A DNA stretch of 64,000 nt, from the NCBI GenBank assembly GCA_027563935.2, contig CM050446.2, forward strand, positions 32,801,501-32,865,500, written 5' to 3'. Positions 58,811 through 64,000 of this stretch are shown in pieces (position 1 is the stretch's first letter; every line of letters begins with the position of its first letter). Position numbers and translations under genes: made by a program. This DNA comes from Costus lasius. Its lineage: Eukaryota; Streptophyta; Magnoliopsida; Zingiberales; Costaceae. Below the pieces are notes generated by a model, which ran no database searches, was not told where the DNA came from, and worked only from the letters and a program-made list of their open reading frames with translations.

Positions 58811-60516
58811 TGTTGGGGTATGCCCTTAAGGCTAATGTTTGAGGCCTTGGGATTGTATAAGTATCATGTAATAAACTCTTATGTTTATAAAAGGCATGGT
58901 TATTATTCAGGTTGTTACCTTGTCTGCTGTAATAAGTGTACTTCTGAATAATGTCTCAAAGCTGTTCAGCTGGGCTGACATGCTCTTTGTCCTTAGTCGA
59001 GATATCTTGGTGAACTTGAGACAGCCTTGATATGATTGAGACTAATATGAGTGCTAATCTTATAGGATGCTTCGAGCATGGAATAAGATGTAGACTCATG
59101 GGTACATTGGATGTACTGGACAGACCCTACTGGGATATTCCATTGCTTGTCACAATGTGAATGATCCTTGTAAGCACTAAGTGGCACATGTCCTTTGACT
59201 TGAGATCACTTGTGTTTCTAAATGATGATTGTCATTGTCTTGAGGTAGTTCAATATCATTTGAAACATAATGATTATAGACTATCTTGGATGGTGAGCTT
59301 GAGTCAGGTTAGGGCACTTGTGATAGATAAAGGATTGCCGTCTCCTTGTTCAAGGAGTGTGATGTTCTAAAGGGGCCCCCCCTTGTATGAGATGATTGAG
59401 ATAGTGTATGGCCATACCCAGATGACTATGCTCATCTGATCTGATCATGCTCATCGTATTGGAGTTACAGGCTTGACATGCTTGTCCAATAAGAACATCC
59501 AGTGGCAAAGGAATCATGCATGCCTTGTGAGTTGATTCACACTTGTGCTATGGTTTGGGAGTAGTCTTGGAAGACTCTTTCCTTTATATCGGGAGACAGT
59601 GATATGTTGCTAGATACCCCTCACTGATCGTGATAACGTAAGTTATCGTTACCGACATTTAAAGGAAACCCTCAGGGTCGCACAATTTGATGATATGGCT
59701 TACTTAAGTCAGATCGTATGGACTGGATTCTTTGGTTCAGTTTAAAGGGGATTTAATCTCTGATTGTAAGTGAGATCTGGTCTGATCATGTTTGATTGAT
59801 TAGGGCTTGAGATCGGTAAGCTTCGATCGAGAGAGGTGATGCTAGATCGGAGAGATCAGGGGCATCAGGAGATGAATGGTTAGATCATGAGCCTTGGGGT
59901 TCGATTTGGTCTAGACCAAGTGGCTTGAGCTATTTCGGTTTGGTTTGATGAACCAAATTTGATTGAACGATTTGGATTGAACCGGTTCACAAATGTGAAC
60001 GCTTGGTTCAATGCCAATATGCGTTCTTGAAGTGGCTTGAACGCTTGGCTTGATTCTCTTCCACTTATGGAAAGTAATCAAAGCCGGTTATGCTTCAACG
60101 CCAAAACGCATAAGCGTTGGCTTCTTCACTTCAACGCTCATCATCCTTTTCGTTGGGTGGTTGACGAAGGTGGGATAGAAGCAAGAGAAGCTCTCGGCCA
60201 AGAAAGGGAATCATCTCATCATCCCTTCCATTCGACAAAAAGAAAAGCTTGGGTGTCTTGCTAGCACAAGGGACCGCAAGGAGTAAGCATCTTCATCTTG
60301 TGTGTGAACTTGTGGAGGAGATCTAGTTTGTTCTCTTCATCCAAGCCGAATTCCAAGCATATGGCGTTGGTATGAATTTCCATCTCAATCTACTCAATCG
60401 GTTATAGTTGAACATATGGCATGCAAATGATCTTAAACCCTTGCTTCCGCTAGCATATTTTTCTTTAGCGCCATGCTTTAGGGTTTTTGCCCCCCCATCT
60501 AAGAGGGGTTTCTTCA
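58811..60516 (+). repeat. 5' LTR of plus-strand copia element
   Basis: Starts TGTTGGGGTATGCCC, ends TTTCTTCA at 60516, 2 nt from the PBS; 1706 bp. Left flank CCTTG (58806-58810) is the candidate TSD; the other copy is outside the window. TATA-like TTTATATC near 59582-59589. The start resembles the TGTTGGTGTATATGCCC of the other copia LTRs. Confidence 0.85.
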
Positions 60517-60518
60517 AT

Positions 60519-60530
60519 TGGTATCAGAGC
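60519..60530 (+). other. Primer-binding site of plus-strand copia
   Basis: TGGTATCAGAGC, identical to that of the 11259-20602 element. Confidence 0.95.
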
Positions 60531-62172
60531 TAGGCTCTTTGCATGCTATTATGTTTGCTGATGTGATCCATACATGTTGTTTGATTGTTTGCGCTTGATC
60601 TAGATGTTTATAAAACTTATATCTTGCGCGGCTGATTAGATCTAAGGTGACCCTACTATAATTCCTTAGATGGGTTGATGGGGTTGAAAGCATAATCTAA
60701 ATAGATCCAAGTCTGATCAGACCATCTGACAGCTCAGATGAGTTGACCTGATAGCACCTATGCGCAAGCACAAGGTGGCTGTAGGTTGACTGCATCTAGG
60801 GCGTGTAGCGAGGTCTGGTTGAGACAACTTCTGAACACACTTGAGTCAGGCCCGGGGTCACACCCGCTTGCCAAAACTCATGAGGGTGGTTCAGCCCTTG
60901 GCGCATGCATGGTTGACCATTAGGTCAACTCGGGTCAGTTAGGACTCGGTGCATGCAAGGGGAAAGGATCTAACTAGATGGATGAGTGGATCCCCATCAA
61001 TGGACCATTGTAAGGTTATAGGGCCCATAAGGAAATTAAAATTGATACCATGGGGTTTTTCAAAAATTTTAATTTCATGAATGGATCACATGTTGATTGA
61101 ACCATATGCTTGTTTATTTAGTCTTATGTGGGTTGCCCATTTGTGTGCTGTGCTGGGGCCTGCGTGCCTGGATTTAAAAAAACATTGTAAATTAATTTGT
61201 GATCTGCGAATCACATTGTACTTAATTTATAATATGTTGTTGACCTGCGAGTCAACCTTGTCTAGATAGATCAAATGTACTTTGATTAGACAAGAGCACA
61301 AAAGCACACATCCAAGAGGGGCATTCACCTGGTGGTGCACCTGAGGTGCTCTTGGCGCTTGGGCACTGGGTTGGACCATATGAGATGCATAAGGAGCTCA
61401 AGTGAAGACTTAAGTAAAATTAAGGTCTTACTAGGGTTCTTGGGCTTTTACCACATAAGATCATGCTTTCTATTTATTGCTTAAATAATTAGAATTGCAT
61501 GTGTTTATCTTCTGCTATAGCCATAGGATATGCCTGATAGTAAGAAGATAAAAGACCGCTAAAATCCAACGCTAACATATCAAGCTCGTAAGCCTTCTGA
61601 CGCGAAACCTCACTGTTCTGATTATCGTTGGAGCCGTGTTGAACCCACTCAGTGGGCACGTCCATCTATCTTCAGACGGTGCTGGATTTCACCTGCGTGT
61701 TACAGAGTTGGGATTTATCCCCTCTCGTTGCTCAGCATAGCACGTGGTGGTCCAGGGAGTAGGTCAGGTCAGCTTGACCATGTAGGCTACATATGTGGCG
61801 CATATGGTAGCACATGGAGGCAGCCATCTCTGGGATCAGAGACTGTGTTGTACCAACTCAGTTGGCATAGTCTGCTGGATTGCCAAGATGAAGGGGAATC
61901 GCACGGGTTGGCGATTGGCTGGGATAGCCTACCAGAAATTAGTGCTTGTCATCTCTGTGCAACTTATCTCGCCTGAGCGGGACGCGGAGACCAAGTATGA
62001 AATCTGGATCCCATCTCACTAAAAGAGTGTTACTCTTTCGGACTGTTTACTGGATTTTTCAGTCAGACAAAATAGTGAGAAAAGAATCTTTCTTAAGTCC
62101 TGGATTGATTCTGAACATTGATACTGACCTTGCTGTTCTTGCTTGTTGTAGATTCCTGCAGCAACGAACACC
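60531..62172 (+). other. Leader of plus-strand copia element
   Basis: 1.64 kb without a credible ORF. Shares blocks with the other copia leaders (GGATCCCATCTCACTA at 62007-62022). Hairpins CCCAC-TCA-GTGGG at 61637-61649 and CTCGC-CTGA-GCGGG at 61968-61981. Ends with TACTGACC, a pyrimidine-rich run and TTGTAG (62146-62151), 21 nt before the gag ATG. Confidence 0.6.
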
Positions 62173-64000
62173 ATGAGCTTCAATGTGCGATCCCTACTGG
62201 AAAGGGAGAAGTTTGCTGGGCCGAACTTCTCTGACTGGTTCGGACACCTTAAGATCGTTCTTAAGGCAGAGAGGAAACTGTATGTCCTCGAGACGGCGAT
62301 ACCGCCGCAGCCCGCTCCGAACGCCGCAAGGGCGGTTCGGGATGCCTATGAAAAGCACGTCAATGATAGCATTGATGTCGCTTGCCTGATGCTAGCGTCT
62401 ATGACGCCACCGCTGCAGCGTCAGCATGAGGATATGTCGGCTATAGAAATTATAGCGAACCTCAAGATGCTGTATGCTGCACAGGCGAGGACTGAACGCT
62501 ATAATCTGACGAAGCTCTTCTTTCAGAGCAAACTGGCTGAGGGGAGCCCAGTGGGAGCTCACGTGCTCAAGATGATTGGGCACAAGGAGGCTCTGGAGAA
62601 ACTGGGGCATACCATCAACCAGGAGCTTGCTGTGGATATTATTCTGCAGTCTCTCCCGCCTTCTTTCGATGCGTTCATCATTAACTTTAATATGAACAAA
62701 ATCGATTGTACGCCGGCAGAGCTGCTGAATATGCTCTTGACCACTGAGGAAACTCTGAAGGGTAAGCCTTCAACCTCTGTCTTGATGGTTCCTTCTAGGA
62801 ACAAGAAGAAGGGGAAGAAGGGCAAGGCCCCTGTCAAGAATTACAGCAAGGCCCTGAAACAGAAGGTGAAGCGGTCGAAGGACAACAGGTGTTTCCACTG
62901 TGGCCAGCTGGGTCACTGGAAAAAGGACTGTAAAGCGCTCCAAGGAGATAAGAGAGGAAGCATCGCTTCTGGCTCAGGTATATATGTGACTGAGGTCATG
63001 TTATCTTCTTCTACTATATCATGGGTGTTGGACACTGCATGTGGAGTTCACATTTGTTCAAATGTGCAGGAACTCAAGAGAAGAAGGCAGGTGGGACAGC
63101 ATGAGGTAGACCTACGAGTTGGAAACGGGGCACGGGTTGCTGCTGTTGCTGTAGGAGACTATTTCATTACTTTACCATCTGGCATTGTATTAGAATTAAA
63201 CAATTGTTATTTTGTACCAAGTATCACAAAGAATATTATCTCTATTCCTGCTCTTGTCAGGAAAGGATTTGCCTTTGAATGCAATATTTCAAAGTGTGTT
63301 TTATCTCTTGATAATATTGTGTATGCAACTGGTTCAATTAACAATGGGTTATACATGTTGGACATGGAAAATTCTATACAAAACATTGATAATAAGAAAG
63401 CCAAGTATGCTGATGACAGCACCTTGTTATGGCATAGTCGTTTAGGCCATATAAACGAGAAGCGCATTAAGCGGTTGCATGATCATGGACTGCTGGGATC
63501 TTTCTCCTATGAGGAGATTGATACATGCAAAGCTTGTTTGATGGGTAAAATGACGAAGTCACCTTTTTCAAACAAAGGTCAAAGGACTTCAGGTTTACTG
63601 GACCTTATACACAGTGATGTGTGTGGGCCATTTAGTAAACATGCCAGAGGTGGCTATCAGTACTTCATTACCTTTACTGATGATTTCAGTAGGTATGGGT
63701 ATGTCTATCTGATGAGACATAAAAGTGAATCTTTTGACAAGTTCAAAGAGTTCAAAAATGAAGTACAAAATCAGCTAGGCCGCAATATCAAGGCACTTCG
63801 TTCTGATCGAGGTGGTGAATACCTGAGTCATGCGTTTACTGACTATCTGAAGGAGTGTGGGATTATCTCACAGCTCACTCCGCCAGGAACACCGCAGTGG
63901 AATGGTGTGTCCGAGAGGAGAAATAGAACGTTACTTGATATGGTTCGTTCTATGATGAGTCAGGCTACTCTTCCATATTCCTTTTGGGGTTTTGCACTGG
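62173..64000 (+). CDS. gag-pol: Copia Gag-protease-integrase polyprotein, partial, intact frame
   Basis: ATG at 62173; open to the window end (609 codons, no stop). Gag residues 1-240, Lys-rich linker, zinc knuckle CFHCGQLGHWKKDC (residues about 240-253), protease region WVLDTACGVHIC (about 285-296), preintegrase LLWHSRLGHINEKRI and CKACLMGK (about 418-460), integrase core with all three catalytic residues visible: Asp in DLIHSDVCGPF, Asp in LRSDRGGEY, Glu in WNGVSERRN. RT and RNase H lie beyond 64000. About 60% similar by eye to the broken copy at 15470-17128, which lets its stops be recognised. This is the only long undamaged frame in the window. Confidence 0.95.
   Translation, partial: MSFNVRSLLEREKFAGPNFSDWFGHLKIVLKAERKLYVLETAIPPQPAPNAARAVRDAYEKHVNDSIDVACLMLASMTPPLQRQHEDMSAIEIIANLKMLYAAQARTERYNLTKLFFQSKLAEGSPVGAHVLKMIGHKEALEKLGHTINQELAVDIILQSLPPSFDAFIINFNMNKIDCTPAELLNMLLTTEETLKGKPSTSVLMVPSRNKKKGKKGKAPVKNYSKALKQKVKRSKDNRCFHCGQLGHWKKDCKALQGDKRGSIASGSGIYVTEVMLSSSTISWVLDTACGVHICSNVQELKRRRQVGQHEVDLRVGNGARVAAVAVGDYFITLPSGIVLELNNCYFVPSITKNIISIPALVRKGFAFECNISKCVLSLDNIVYATGSINNGLYMLDMENSIQNIDNKKAKYADDSTLLWHSRLGHINEKRIKRLHDHGLLGSFSYEEIDTCKACLMGKMTKSPFSNKGQRTSGLLDLIHSDVCGPFSKHARGGYQYFITFTDDFSRYGYVYLMRHKSESFDKFKEFKNEVQNQLGRNIKALRSDRGGEYLSHAFTDYLKECGIISQLTPPGTPQWNGVSERRNRTLLDMVRSMMSQATLPYSFWGFAL

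Noticed and set aside
60519..60530. tRNA gene remnant
   Set aside because: 12-base complement of initiator tRNA next to an LTR: a primer-binding site, not a tRNA gene.

Overview
This window is plant repeat DNA. I found no host gene, rRNA or tRNA gene. Everything I can name belongs to LTR retrotransposons of both superfamilies plus one LINE fragment, nested in one another over 64 kb. The organism is therefore a flowering plant with a repeat-rich genome; the sequence does not let me name the species or say monocot versus dicot. Strand and boundary calls rest on TG...CA LTR ends, 5-bp target-site duplications (TSDs), primer-binding sites (PBSs) and recognisable Gag, protease, integrase and RT motifs.

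Layout, left to right. 1-3814: 3' end and LTR of a plus-strand Ty3/gypsy element (A), with a foreign LTR-like segment in between, inserted in an older minus-strand element D. 3815-4853 and 26658-29610: the two halves of D (protease/Gag C-terminus; Gag N-terminus and 5' LTR). 4854-26657: minus-strand element C, split by a solo LTR (7634-9552) and by a complete Ty1/copia element (11259-20602, TSD CTCCT). C encodes Gag-protease and a plant-transposon-like accessory protein but no RT, RNase H or integrase, so it looks non-autonomous.

29611-38270: a decayed plus-strand copia element (E1) split by a copia solo LTR (29833-31725, TSD CCTTA) and by an odd insertion with LTRs in inverted orientation (33345-37974, TSD GACAC), itself hit by a solo LTR (35795-37391, TSD CCTCC). 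38271-39590: LINE 3' fragment. 39591-46878: degraded gypsy LTRs H, G and F. 46879-51938: a second decayed copia element (E2) with a gypsy solo LTR (48886-50553, TSD ACATG). 51939-55189: gypsy element B 3' end. 55190-58810: dead chromovirus-type gypsy pol. 58811-64000: 5' half of a plus-strand copia element with an open gag-protease-integrase frame running off the window.

The most interesting signals are not genes. They are: (1) LTR subfamilies with related ends but different tandem arrays of short palindromes, one array also placed inside element C ahead of its accessory ORF; (2) RNA hairpins in copia leaders and gypsy 3' regions with compensatory base changes; (3) unusual insertion structures (inverted LTRs with one TSD, a ~60-bp flanking duplication, a U5 tail built from LTR/PBS junction copies, and a 116-bp inverted duplication). 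All percentages here were counted by eye on parts of the sequence and are approximate.
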